From NCBI GenBank assembly GCA_002294005.1, contig DBEH01000056.1, forward strand, positions 45,022 through 61,712: 16,691 bases of DNA. Reading direction: 5' to 3'. Made by a program: the position numbers and the translations under genes. The stretch is from Firmicutes bacterium UBA911 (GTDB taxonomy: Bacteria; Bacillota; Desulfotomaculia; Desulfotomaculales; Desulforudaceae). This document shows, piece by piece, positions 1 to 7,514 of this stretch. Position 1 is the first letter of the stretch. Every line of letters begins with the position of its first letter. The notes under the pieces are model-generated. The model did no database searches, was not told the DNA's origin, and saw only the letters and a list, made by a program, of their open reading frames with translations.

Positions 1-270
1 CTATTCCCCTCACGCCGCCGCCCATTCAGCCGCCAGACCTTCGGCCTGTTCCAGCACCGTCTGCGTCGCCTTCTCCTGCTTGTCCGGCGGGTAGCCGTAT
101 TTGCGCAGGAGCGGTTGGCGAGCGCCTCGCGCCGCGGCTTGTTACGGATGTGCGGCTGCCAGCCGGCGGGATCGGAGGCCGAGCCGGTCATCACGACCTT
201 GAGCACGCCCCGGGCATCGTCATCGTCGGCCCAGTCGGGGCGGAGCCGAACCAGCTCGCGGTAGAGTTCC

Positions 271-313
<43 letters not shown>

Positions 314-678
314 TTATCGCCTCGAACCTGCGCTCGAAGTGCAAGGCGATGTCTTGCGCGACGAGCCTGAGGCGCTTTTCGGCCCCGACGATGGCCTCGA
401 GCTGCGCCCACTTGGTTTTGAGCTTCTCTTTGCGCTCGACTTCTTCGCCCTCGGTGGCTTCCTCAAAGTCCGGGTCGATTCTGGGACGTTCAGCCTCGTC
501 GAGCGCCAGCTTGGCAAGGCGGGTCTCGTAGTAGATCGGAACCGTCGCCCCGTCCTCGACCGCGCGCTGGATGTCGTACACGCTGATGTAGTCGCCGAAG
601 ACGGCGCGCGTGTTCGCATCCGCGAGCTCGACCGGGGTGCCGGTGAAGCCGATGAAGGAGGCGTGCGGCAGCGCGTCG

Positions 679-740
<62 letters not shown>

Positions 741-778
741 CACAACGATGTTGCGGCGCCCGGAGAGCATCTCCATCA

Positions 779-862
779 TCCCCCCTCTCCCCCTGGGGGA
801 GGGTTGGGGTGAGGGCACATTGCTCCCATCTCCCTCCGGGAGAGGGGAAAGGGGTGGGGGTG
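779..862. repeat. Double palindromic repeat inside hsdR (R3)
   Basis: Two hairpins occur in series: CCTCTCCCC/GGGGGAGGG with a ttggggtgaggg tail, then tctccc/gggaga followed by a G-rich tail. It belongs to the family of the copies at 1799 and 2087. The hsdR frame is open through it. In-frame ATG codons at 876-878 and 777-779 lie 33 codons apart, and the insertion adds a proline- and glycine-rich loop between IHKFMPP and RRNIVVIADEAH, where family members have only a short loop. Confidence 0.8.
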
Positions 863-1156
863 CCGACGCAGGCGGCATGAACTTGTGGATGGTGGTGAAC
901 ACCACGCCGCCCGCCGCGACCGACAGCAGCTCGCGCAGGTGCGCGCGGCTCTCAGCCCGCACGGGCGGCTGGCGGAGCAGCTCCTGGCAACGCGCGAAGG
1001 TCCCAAAGAGCTGGTCGTTGCGGTCGGTGAGCACGACGAGGGTCGGGTTTTCCATCGCCGGCTCGCGGATGATGCGGCCGGCGTAGAACGCCATCGTGAG
1101 GCTCTTGCCCGAGCCCTGAGTCAGACGACGCCGACGCGCCGGTCAACCCGGGTCGC

Positions 1157-1197
1157 CTCCGGGCTGCCGGCCGGCCTGACGGGCAGACAAGCCTGCA
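1157..1197. repeat. Palindrome-rich insertion in hsdR, second repeat family (R4)
   Basis: The GC-rich segment with ctgccggccggcctgacgg and a cagacaagcctg tail is read in the hsdR frame as GLSARQAGRQ, just before the linker that leads to the Walker A motif. It resembles the 21-bp palindrome at 1699 (shared CTGCC/GCCGGC core) but is longer and less regular. A frame change follows within about 20 nt. Confidence 0.5.
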
Positions 1198-1698
1198 CCA
1201 TACCGGCCGGGGGCTTCCGCCGCAAGCTCCGCATGCGCCAGCTCAGCCGCGCGCAAAGTTTCGCCAACAGCCACCTGCACCGCGTGGAACTGGTGGTAGC
1301 CCGCCATCTTCTTGTCGAGCTTGCCGCTGCCATCGTCCTCGAAGACGATGAAGTCGCGCACCAAGTTTAGAAAGCGCCGCTTCTCAAACAGCCCCTCGAT
1401 GACGACCTGCAACTGCGGCACCGTTTCGGGCGCGAGCGTCCCGCCGCCGGTGGTGCGCCACGGCTTGAACCACTCCCGGCCGGCCGTGAGCGTCCCAACG
1501 CGAGCCTCGACTCCGTCGGAGACGACCAGCACAGCGTTGAACGCAAACAGCGACGGAATCTCGGCCTGATAGGTCTGGAATTGCTGGAAGGCCGTCCAGA
1601 TGGTGGCGTCTTCGTCCGCCGCGTTCTTGAGCTCGACGACCGCAAGCGGCAGGCCGTTGACGAAGAGCACCACGTCCGGCCGGCGGCTGTGCTTGTTC

Positions 1699-1719
1699 CC
1701 TGCCTGGCCGGCAGGCAGG
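1699..1719. repeat. 21-bp palindrome in hsdR, second repeat family (R5)
   Basis: The sequence has 8-bp arms CCTGCCTG and CAGGCAGG around GCCGG. It is exactly seven codons long and is read in the hsdR frame as LPAGQAG between VNQFSVTD and NKHSRRPDVVLF. Family HsdR proteins normally run directly from the strand ending in VT(E) into NKH, so this looks like a clean in-frame insertion just before the nuclease motif. Confidence 0.7.
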
Positions 1720-1798
1720 TCCGTGACGCTGAACTGGTTAACCGCCAGCCAGTCGTTCGCGAGGGGGTTCTCGAAATCAATGACGGCAACAATGTCTC

Positions 1799-1901
1799 AC
1801 CGGCGCGAACCCTCACCCTCCGCTTCTCTCCCCCCTCTCCCAATGGGAGAGGGTTGGGGTGAGGGACAGGGAGAAGGTGGCCGAAGGCCGGGTGAGGGTT
1901 G
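1799..1901. repeat. Composite palindromic repeat inside hsdR (copy R2)
   Basis: Same family as the repeat at 2087: perfect arms CCCTCTCCC (1833-1841) and GGGAGAGGG (1845-1853), tail ttggggtgaggg (1854-1865). A second small hairpin follows (ggccgaaggccg, about 1880-1891), ending in ggtgagggtt. On the coding strand it separates the hsdR codons for LLIEGIPVEYL from those for VIDFENPLANDWLAVNQF. It introduces the in-frame TGA at 1797-1799, so unlike the other copies this one breaks the gene. Confidence 0.8.
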
Positions 1902-2086
1902 AAGATATTCCACCGGAATGCCTTCAATAAGCAGGCGATGGAGCGACCCGGTTGCGCTGAATCAGATCGGCCCCCTCCGGGCGGGTGAGCTTGCGGAAGG
2001 CCTCCTCCAGCGCCTCGGCCGGAAAGTGCGGGTTGAGGCGCGCCAGCGCATCGCGCAGCCGCGGCGAGAGCACCTCCTCCCTAAAA

Positions 2087-2134
2087 CTCTCCCTCTCCCT
2101 CTGGGAGAGGGTCGGGGTGAGAGACGGGGAGAGG
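2087..2134. repeat. Palindromic REP-like repeat inside hsdR (copy R1)
   Basis: Perfect 9-bp arms CCCTCTCCC (2091-2099) and GGGAGAGGG (2103-2111) with a 3-nt loop, followed by a tcggggtgagag tail. It lies in the N-terminal hsdR frame without stops and is read there as SLTPTLSQRERES, replacing or splitting the usual AERxDYGEVVL stretch that the other hsdR stub (4190-4336) still has. I recognise the GGGAGAGGGxxGGGGTGAGGG type from interspersed repeats of several Proteobacteria, from memory only. Confidence 0.8.
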
Positions 2135-2237
2135 GCATCGCCTGCCGGCGTGATCTCCGGGCCGTGCGCGATGCGCCAGTCGGCGGCCTCCAGCCAGGCG
2201 AGGGCGGCGGATTCGACCTCGGATTCAGTAAAATGGC

Positions 2238-4016
2238 TCAAGTTGTCACCTGCCGGAATAGCTCAAAACCGCGCCGAATGATAGCCGCCATCAACTTTCG
2301 ACGCTCTATGAGGAATACTTCATACGGCATTTCCTGCCACCCCATCGGCAGAGCGTGGAGCTCATGCATCCGTAACCACTCGCTGCTGGAAAACCACTTT
2401 TCTACTTTCGGTACGTACTCAGCGGGCGAAGCATCCCTTATACCGATGTTATCCGGCCACTCCAGCAAGGCGAAATTGGCCACCTGGTTGATTTTTTTAA
2501 GGTCCGCGACCCCCTGGCGCTCAAGCCACCCCCGGGGGAACAGATGATGTCGCTCCAGCGCTTTTTTCACGGGTTTCATGGCTGGGTCGAGTAAATCCGC
2601 GATTTTTTTGTGTGAAAACAGCACCGGCGCGCCAAGCAGGTTCTGCGCCGCGACATAGGCAAATAGCCCGGGATTCCGTGCTGAGGAGGTGTCCAGGTAG
2701 GCAGGCAGGGTTACCGTCCAGAAATCTCCTGTGAGTTGGCTGGCCATCATCTCTTCCAGGATGGCAGCAAACGAATCGCTGCACCTGGCCTCTCCCAGGC
2801 GTTTGAGGTCGCTGTCCATCACCGTTTCCGGCGACCCCGTGTACCGCTCGGTCAAACTTGCGGCGAAGAACCAGCGGCCGATCAGCTTTTGCAGCCGATG
2901 CTCCGGCACACCAAAGCGCTTGCGCCCGAGGAGATAGAACGCGTAGGCGTACAGCAACGTCGTTCGTGATGAGATCATCTCCGCGCTGCGAAAGCCCGCT
3001 CCGGTAAGGCAAGATAGAAACTGGTGCCAGCGCGTAAGATTCAACACCTCCGCCTGCGCCTCCCGGAGGACCTTGAACTGGGCGTCGCGCCGCTCGTCGG
3101 AGAACTCCTCGGTCTCTAAGTCTTTGCCGCGGAGAATCTGGTACACGCTCTTTAGGCGCGCACGCTTGAATCCGAAAACAACAGCCACGCGCAGCATCTG
3201 GCCGGGGTCCGGCTGAATGAACCAATTGAACGGCCCGGGCAGTGCATTCTTGTCCGGAACTTTACGCGCCAGGCGACAAAACTCCTCCAGCGCCGCACGG
3301 CCTTCATCCCAAAAGACGGACATAAGAGTAAGGATAAAGTCCGCCTGGTTCAGCCGCACCCCCTCGCTGTTGATGCGCACAAAGATGTCGGCTACCTGCT
3401 CTTCATCTACCATAGACGCTATCTCCAATGCCGTAAATGGGTACTTGTCCAGGTCAAAAAGGCGGTCGAGATTGCGTGCAATCTGCTCTTCATCTTCTTC
3501 AGTAAGCGCTCTTTTGGCTTCCAGTTGTTTAAGAAAAGCCTTGACCATCAGGAAGCCCGGCTTGCCTGATGCCCAGATACTGGAGATATTGGCGATCCAC
3601 TCCGGATCACGCCTGATGGCCGCATCCGCCACCTCGAATTGGCCGTCCCGCGGCCGAAACGCCACCTCTATCTGCCGTTCACGGTAATCGCTGTCAAGCA
3701 CCTTTTTGCCGCGAAACACCGCATAAAGTGAGGTCAGGCGCTGCTGCCCGTCCACGATCAGGCGCGCGGGTACTGGGTGCGGCTTGGGCTCAAGACCGAT
3801 CTTTTTAGTGCCGTTTGCTGCCGCGTTTTCCCAGAACAACAGATAGCCGACTGGAAAGCCGCGATACATCGAGTCGAACAGATCACGTACCTTCGTATTG
3901 GACCACACAAACGGCCGCTGGATATCCGGCAACCCGATGTCGCCGATGTCAATGTAATGAAGCAGGCCGCTTAGGTCGTAGTCAACCTTCTTGAAACAGG
4001 TCTTAAGTTCGCTCAT
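2238..4016 (-). CDS. GmrSD-like DUF262 / HNH (DUF1524-type) protein, candidate modification-dependent nuclease
   Basis: The 592-residue open frame is intact. Its N-terminal DUF262 domain shows DIQRPFVWS (31-39), DGQQRLTSLY (89-98, the family's nucleotide-hydrolysis signature) and FVRINSEGVRLNQADF (212-227). The C-terminal part has ALERHHLFPRGW (486-497; His490/491) and INQVANFALLEW (509-520), the pattern of the HNH/DUF1524 nuclease half of GmrSD and SspE proteins. Known members cut DNA carrying modified bases or phosphorothioates, powered by NTP hydrolysis; the substrate here cannot be read from sequence. I chose ATG 4016 because AGGAGG lies 10 nt upstream (4027-4032), rather than an upstream in-frame start. 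Its ATG overlaps the stop of the preceding chimeric frame (ATGA) and its TGA overlaps the hsdR start (TTGA), so it sat in the hsdS-hsdR slot. It is the only large intact gene of the island. Confidence 0.85.
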   Translation of the reverse strand: MSELKTCFKKVDYDLSGLLHYIDIGDIGLPDIQRPFVWSNTKVRDLFDSMYRGFPVGYLLFWENAAANGTKKIGLEPKPHPVPARLIVDGQQRLTSLYAVFRGKKVLDSDYRERQIEVAFRPRDGQFEVADAAIRRDPEWIANISSIWASGKPGFLMVKAFLKQLEAKRALTEEDEEQIARNLDRLFDLDKYPFTALEIASMVDEEQVADIFVRINSEGVRLNQADFILTLMSVFWDEGRAALEEFCRLARKVPDKNALPGPFNWFIQPDPGQMLRVAVVFGFKRARLKSVYQILRGKDLETEEFSDERRDAQFKVLREAQAEVLNLTRWHQFLSCLTGAGFRSAEMISSRTTLLYAYAFYLLGRKRFGVPEHRLQKLIGRWFFAASLTERYTGSPETVMDSDLKRLGEARCSDSFAAILEEMMASQLTGDFWTVTLPAYLDTSSARNPGLFAYVAAQNLLGAPVLFSHKKIADLLDPAMKPVKKALERHHLFPRGWLERQGVADLKKINQVANFALLEWPDNIGIRDASPAEYVPKVEKWFSSSEWLRMHELHALPMGWQEMPYEVFLIERRKLMAAIIRRGFELFRQVTT

Positions 4017-4095
4017 GAAAGCGGTGCCTCCTCTTTCCATCTATGCCCGTGAGCATGCACTCCCCGCCCTGTTATGTACAAGTCAGCAGTTGTCT

Positions 4096-4185
4096 TGATA
4101 GCCCTGCGCTTCAGAAAGCATTCGGCATCCTTACACCTGCAGTCTGCTGGAAATGAGCTTCGGCAGCAGCCCGTCTCACGTCGCT
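4096..4185 (-). pseudogene. hsdS 3' stub fused to the hsdR 5' stub
   Basis: Minus-strand translation around 4140-4176 reads DGLLPKLISSRLQV. After a one-base frame change at about 4132 it continues KDAECFLKRRAI. This is the diagnostic HsdS C-terminus; the other hsdS remnant in this window has RDALLPKLISGELRV-RDAERF. The KDAECF frame is the one that continues from the hsdR stub, and it runs on to a TGA at 4013-4015 overlapping the ATG of the DUF262 gene. A deletion or recombination therefore joined hsdR to a downstream hsdS. From about 4017 to 4095 I recognise nothing beyond the ribosome binding site. Confidence 0.7.
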
Positions 4186-4189
4186 GGGC

Positions 4190-4336
4190 CAGCACCACCT
4201 CACCGCAATCACGCCGCTCGGCTGCCAGCATGCCCGGCGCGATGTCGGGGCCGTGCGCGATGCGCCAGCCGATGGCCTCCAGCCAAGCGAGAGCGGCGAA
4301 CTCGAAGGCTGATTCGGTGAATCGTCCCGTGCTCAT
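4190..4336 (-). pseudogene. hsdR 5' stub (second hsdR N-terminus)
   Basis: The ATG at 4336 overlaps the stop of the RloC-like gene (ATGA). The first about 48 residues (FTESAFEFAALAWLEA, WRIAHGPDIAPG, AERRDCGEVVLAQR) are a second copy of the HsdR N-terminus, clearly related to but not identical with the one starting at 2241 (FTESEVESAALAWLEA, WRIAHGPEITP). Homology stops at about 4185-4190, where the frame runs into an hsdS C-terminal remnant. The divergence suggests two different hsdR alleles rather than a recent duplication. Confidence 0.8.
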
Positions 4337-5334
4337 GTCGTGACCACGTCGCCTTCATCGTCCCCGGCATCAGAGGGCGGGGCCACAAGTTGCACCATCG
4401 CCGAATAGTGCGCGGCATCCTCCGATTCGATCAACTCCAAAAGGTCCTTTAGCACCGCCGGGCCTTCCGCCAAAACGGACAGGTCGTGCTCTGGTTCTCC
4501 CATGCCGCTGCTGTGGGAATGCGTGTGCAGGAACCGGAGAATTCGCAATTTCTTCGCTTCGTCGAACGGCACTGCCTGGACCTTCTGCCACAGCTCCCTA
4601 GACGCCTGCGGCTGACGGAACGCAAGGAACGCTTCCAGTATGCGCCGGGCTATGTTGGGAAAGACATAGTTTTTCTCCAGGCCCGTCGGTCCCGTCTCGG
4701 TCGACGCTCGATAGACGCGGGCGAACAGGTAGTGGTACTCCGAATCGTACCGCTCCAGCAGCGGTTCGAGCCATCGAATGGCGGCGTATCGTCCGTTCTC
4801 ATCGCGGGAGCAATCGAGCATGAAAAATCGTGCCGGTCGTTGGTTGATGTCCCTTTTATTCTGCCCCTTCAGATGGTGAAACCAGTTTCGAACTTGCCGG
4901 AAGAAGGAGAAGTTGTGCGTCAGGATGAACATCTGCCCTGCGTCTTTTGTGCGCTCCTGGATGAAGCCGAAGGCCAGGTACAGTGCGTTCGCATCGAGGC
5001 TCGACACCGGGTCATCGAGCACGACGATGCCACGGGCTAGATCAAAACTCTTGTCCTGGAGTGATTTCAGGAAGTAAAGAAGGGCGGTCGCCGTTATTTC
5101 ACCTTCACTCAGCGCCTGTGCCGGGACACCGCCCCGGGTGATCGTGTAGCCCGTCTCCCTGACTTCCAGTCGCAGTTCGCCGTGCCCGAGGTACTTGCGG
5201 AACTCCTCGTTCAGCTCTTCGGCCGGCAGGCGATGCTCAACGATCTCCCGCTCCAACCGGTCGATTTCGGTACCCAGGTCCCGGACCTTTTCCTCATGCT
5301 GTCTGCAGATCGTCGCTCGCTTTCTGCAATGCAC
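4333..5334 (-). CDS. RloC/PrrC-like AAA_13 ATPase, C-terminal part (candidate anticodon nuclease domain)
   Basis: This is the second half of a frameshifted gene; true coding resumes near 5298. Seen in order (numbering from the GTG at 5334): coiled coil (13-45), ABC signature ALSEGE (74-79), Walker B GIVVLDDPVSSLD (102-114), switch histidine FILTHN (136-141), then a C-terminal domain with NIARRILEAF (Arg230-x3-Glu234) and RFLHTHSHSSG (His270/272/274). An Arg-x3-Glu...His arrangement behind the ATPase is the catalytic signature described for PrrC and RloC tRNA anticodon nucleases, which are encoded beside type I hsd genes. The assignment rests on motif pattern and locus position; related AAA_13 proteins of unknown activity share part of it. 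Its stop overlaps the hsdR stub ATG (ATGA). Confidence 0.72.
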   Translation of the reverse strand: MHCRKRATICRQHEEKVRDLGTEIDRLEREIVEHRLPAEELNEEFRKYLGHGELRLEVRETGYTITRGGVPAQALSEGEITATALLYFLKSLQDKSFDLARGIVVLDDPVSSLDANALYLAFGFIQERTKDAGQMFILTHNFSFFRQVRNWFHHLKGQNKRDINQRPARFFMLDCSRDENGRYAAIRWLEPLLERYDSEYHYLFARVYRASTETGPTGLEKNYVFPNIARRILEAFLAFRQPQASRELWQKVQAVPFDEAKKLRILRFLHTHSHSSGMGEPEHDLSVLAEGPAVLKDLLELIESEDAAHYSAMVQLVAPPSDAGDDEGDVVTT

Positions 5335-6628
5335 CTCTCAGAGATACGAATTCCCCCAGCGCCTCTGCAATCATGTCCTCGGCAAGCCTCCTGCGTGCGT
5401 TACTGACCCGGGTCTGGAGGTCATCGCACGCCTGATTGTGCTTGCGGATCACCGCGTTCAGCTTCTGGACCACATCCGCGTCCACCGCCGGTGCTTCAAG
5501 CTCCAGCTTGACGTGCTCAAAAGCCCGACGCTTCTTGTCCGTCAACGCTTGCACCGCAGCGTCAAGAAAGCTCCGCGCCGCGTCCAGGGCTTTCCTTAGC
5601 CCGGTCTCCGCAGTTTGAAACTCCGGCCCGAGGTCGTCATAGAGCTCCGCCTTATTCGGCAGTCGGAGTTCGCCCGCCGCCTTCGACGATGCCTGTAGCT
5701 CCTTGATTAGCCGTTCCAAGCGCTGCACGAACTGCTCATACTCAGCGCTGAAATGTGCCTCCAGCGCAGCCAACCGGTCCTTCGGCAACGGCTGTTCACA
5801 GAACAGGCATCGTTCGGAGTTCCGTTCGCGGTGCAGACCCAGTCCGTGCCGGATCCATTCTGCGAGTGTCGGATCACTCTTGAGTCGCTCGAGCGCCGCC
5901 GAAACGACAGTGGCTGTGAGGACTTCCGAGGTGCTGGTAAGAATCTCCGAGATATCAGGAAAAGCGTACGTGACATCCTGCACCTTCGGCTTCGGCGTCG
6001 CCTGATGCTGTGCTAGCAGCTTATCGCGGTCCGCGTCGGTCAGGCGATGTGATACGCCGTCGCCGACCGCGGTCATCTTCTGAGCGTCGCCCTGGAAATC
6101 GGACTTGTTGTAGTTGTTGTACGTGTTTTGGCCGCTAGATCGGAGCGTATCTTTGATGACCCTGGCACGGTCGATACAGAACTGGTCGAAGTCCCTCTCG
6201 GCTCTCTGCTTCGTGGAGCGCGCGGGGTCTAGTTCCGATAGGGCCGCGTTGCGATCGCCCTTCAGGTCTTCAGTGTGCTTCTGTTTCTCGACGCTTTCCG
6301 CCCCCAACACGAAGATCGGCGGCAGGTCCCCGTCACCCACGGGAAACACGTTCTCGGCGATGAACTCCCGGTTGAACACCCGCACCGGCACCGCCTCGTT
6401 CGAGAACTCATCCCCCCGAACATCCCGCCCGTCGATTACGACCGCAACCTGACCTGCTGGCACCGTCCGCTTCTCGATGCAGCGCAGTATCCGGCTCAGT
6501 GTCGTCTTGCCGGCCCCATTCCAACCGTAGACGAGGTTGTACCGGCCAAAGTCCGGCAAATCAGACGGCCACGTGAAATCGCGGAAAACGCCGCAGCCAC
6601 GCAGACGAGATATGCGAGCGATGCCCAT
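5294..6628 (-). CDS. RloC/PrrC-like AAA_13 ATPase, N-terminal part (truncated by frameshift)
   Basis: ABC/SMC-type N-terminal half: Walker A YGWNGAGKTTLSR (34-46), a long helical region, a CLFC pair at 274-277 resembling the Cys-x-x-Cys zinc hook reported for RloC, and more coiled coil. It ends at a TGA after SDDLQTA. Moving by one base at about 5294-5300 continues naturally as HEEKVRDLGTEIDRLE, so a single indel split a protein of about 765 aa, close to the usual RloC size. No slippery heptamer is present, so I read this as a mutation or an assembly error, not recoding. ATG 6628 is preferred to the GTG at 6631: GGGAGGG lies 7 nt upstream, and the ATG shares one base with the hsdS stop (TGATG). 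The order hsdM-hsdS-ATPase-hsdR equals that of the prrABCD locus. Confidence 0.75.
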   Translation of the reverse strand: MGIARISRLRGCGVFRDFTWPSDLPDFGRYNLVYGWNGAGKTTLSRILRCIEKRTVPAGQVAVVIDGRDVRGDEFSNEAVPVRVFNREFIAENVFPVGDGDLPPIFVLGAESVEKQKHTEDLKGDRNAALSELDPARSTKQRAERDFDQFCIDRARVIKDTLRSSGQNTYNNYNKSDFQGDAQKMTAVGDGVSHRLTDADRDKLLAQHQATPKPKVQDVTYAFPDISEILTSTSEVLTATVVSAALERLKSDPTLAEWIRHGLGLHRERNSERCLFCEQPLPKDRLAALEAHFSAEYEQFVQRLERLIKELQASSKAAGELRLPNKAELYDDLGPEFQTAETGLRKALDAARSFLDAAVQALTDKKRRAFEHVKLELEAPAVDADVVQKLNAVIRKHNQACDDLQTRVSNARRRLAEDMIAEALGEFVSLRGALQKASDDLQTA

Positions 6629-7155
6629 CACACTGCCCTCCCGATGAACCGCTCCGCGTCGCGCACTCGCAACTCGCCGGAGATGAGCTTGGGCAGCAGC
6701 GCATCGCGCAGGGCGGCGAGGGTGCGAGATTCGCGCACCGCCGCCGATGACCGCGCAAACAGGGGTTTAATCGCGCGGCCAAACGCTTGTGCGACCGGCT
6801 TCAGAACTCGCGGTAATTGGAGGTGAGCAAGCGAATCGGCTTGGACGCGCTGCCGACCACTCGTTCCGGTCATGCTTTGGATGGCAAAATCACGAAACAC
6901 AGCGCCTCGCGCGAGGCAATACGCGAACTCGGGCGGGAGTGGTGGCCTTGGTCTCAGAACAATGTATTCCGTTGAACCCCAGCCGACCTGGCCTTCCCCA
7001 AGAAAGTCAACGAACGCAGTCTTGCCGTTTTCAAGACAAGGCGTGATGCGAGCAACCAGCGTGTCGCCGTTGATGAACCGCATTCCGGAACCAAATGGAC
7101 GTTCGATTGCAACAATCGGGTCAAACCACATCAGCCCGCAAAGCCTGAGAAGCAA
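6628..7155 (-). pseudogene. hsdS: Truncated hsdS (second target-recognition half only)
   Basis: HsdS reads the DNA target with two recognition domains separated by conserved helices. Here only the C-terminal one is left: FGSGMRFINGDTLVARITPC, LENGKTAFVDFL, WGSTEYIVLR, TSGRQRV, then the helical ending ESRTLAALRDALLPKLISGELRVRDAERF. Homology begins at about FDPIVAIERP (near 7125). The first recognition domain and first spacer are missing, and the DUF433 frame lies directly upstream and overlaps it. A TTG (7155) or ATG (7131) could restart translation from the DUF433 message, but a half HsdS would need to dimerise to work, and no HsdM partner remains. Confidence 0.8.
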
Positions 7156-7333
7156 ATGCTAATGCTGCCCGAATCGCCTCAGAAGTTAGGCGGGGATGAG
7201 CATCAAGAATCTGTTCGGCTGTTTCACCGGCAGATAGCTTCTCCAAGATAAGCTCGACAGTGATACGTGTCCCAGCAACAACGGGTTTTCCCATCATCAC
7301 GTTTGGATCTGATACAATCAATGGCTTTTGCAT
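7121..7333 (-). CDS. DUF433 (VapB-like antitoxin fold) protein, 70 aa
   Basis: The intact small gene reads PLIVSDPNVMMGKPVVAGTR, then ITVELILEKLSAGETAEQIL and PRLTSEAIRAALAFA: the DUF433 signature (a helix-turn-helix-like fold, usually the antitoxin beside a DUF5615 PIN-like toxin). ATG 7333 is chosen because GGAGG sits 5 nt upstream (7339-7343); ATG 7345 lacks such a site. A consensus promoter lies upstream at 7435-7463. Its stop (7121-7123) overlaps the truncated hsdS frame, where a toxin gene would be expected, so no toxin partner is visible in the window. It occupies the place where the 5' half of hsdS should be. Confidence 0.85.
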   Translation of the reverse strand: MQKPLIVSDPNVMMGKPVVAGTRITVELILEKLSAGETAEQILDAHPRLTSEAIRAALAFASQALRADVV

Positions 7334-7366
7334 TTCAACCTCCATAGCAAGGAATATTCTATATTG

Positions 7367-7398
7367 TTGCCAAACGCTTTCGTTGCCTAACTTGGCAA
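7367..7398. promoter_or_regulatory. Inverted repeat in the DUF433 leader (possible operator)
   Basis: TTGCCAA (7367-7373) and TTGGCAA (7392-7398) are perfect 7-bp inverted arms 18 nt apart, with another TTGCC at 7384-7388. They lie between the promoter and the start of the DUF433 gene, where an autoregulating antitoxin would bind. Binding is inference only. Confidence 0.4.
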
Positions 7399-7434
7399 AA
7401 GCGCGGCGGCGCTGTTTGCCGTCCGCTTGACTTG

Positions 7435-7463
7435 ATTGTAGCAACCATGTATTTGCCTGTCAA
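7435..7463 (-). promoter_or_regulatory. Sigma-A promoter for the DUF433-hsdS'-RloC-like transcript
   Basis: A perfect TTGACA -35 (7458-7463), a 17-nt spacer and a TACAAT -10 (7435-7440) point into the DUF433 gene, whose start is about 95 nt downstream of the expected transcription start. It is the best consensus promoter in the window. Confidence 0.8.
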
Positions 7464-7479
7464 GAAATTACAGGTGATT

Positions 7480-7501
7480 CCGGGCCGGGGAAACGGCCCG
7501 G
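7480..7501. repeat. GC-rich hairpin between the hsdM remnant and the DUF433 promoter
   Basis: 7-bp arms CCGGGCC (7480-7486) and GGCCCGG (7495-7501) enclose an 8-nt loop. There is no T run on either side, so a simple intrinsic terminator is not supported. It could still stall transcription coming from serS. Confidence 0.5.
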
Positions 7502-7514
7502 CAATGCGCGCTGC

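Noticed and set aside
779..2134. CRISPR-like array
   Set aside because: The repeats are palindromes of two families with irregular spacing inside one coding gene; there are no regular spacers and no cas genes.
5290..5340. Programmed ribosomal frameshift in the RloC-like gene
   Set aside because: No slippery heptamer or stimulatory hairpin is visible at the junction, and neighbouring genes are plainly decaying.
7480..7501. Intrinsic terminator after the hsdM remnant
   Set aside because: The stem is strong, but neither strand has a following T run.
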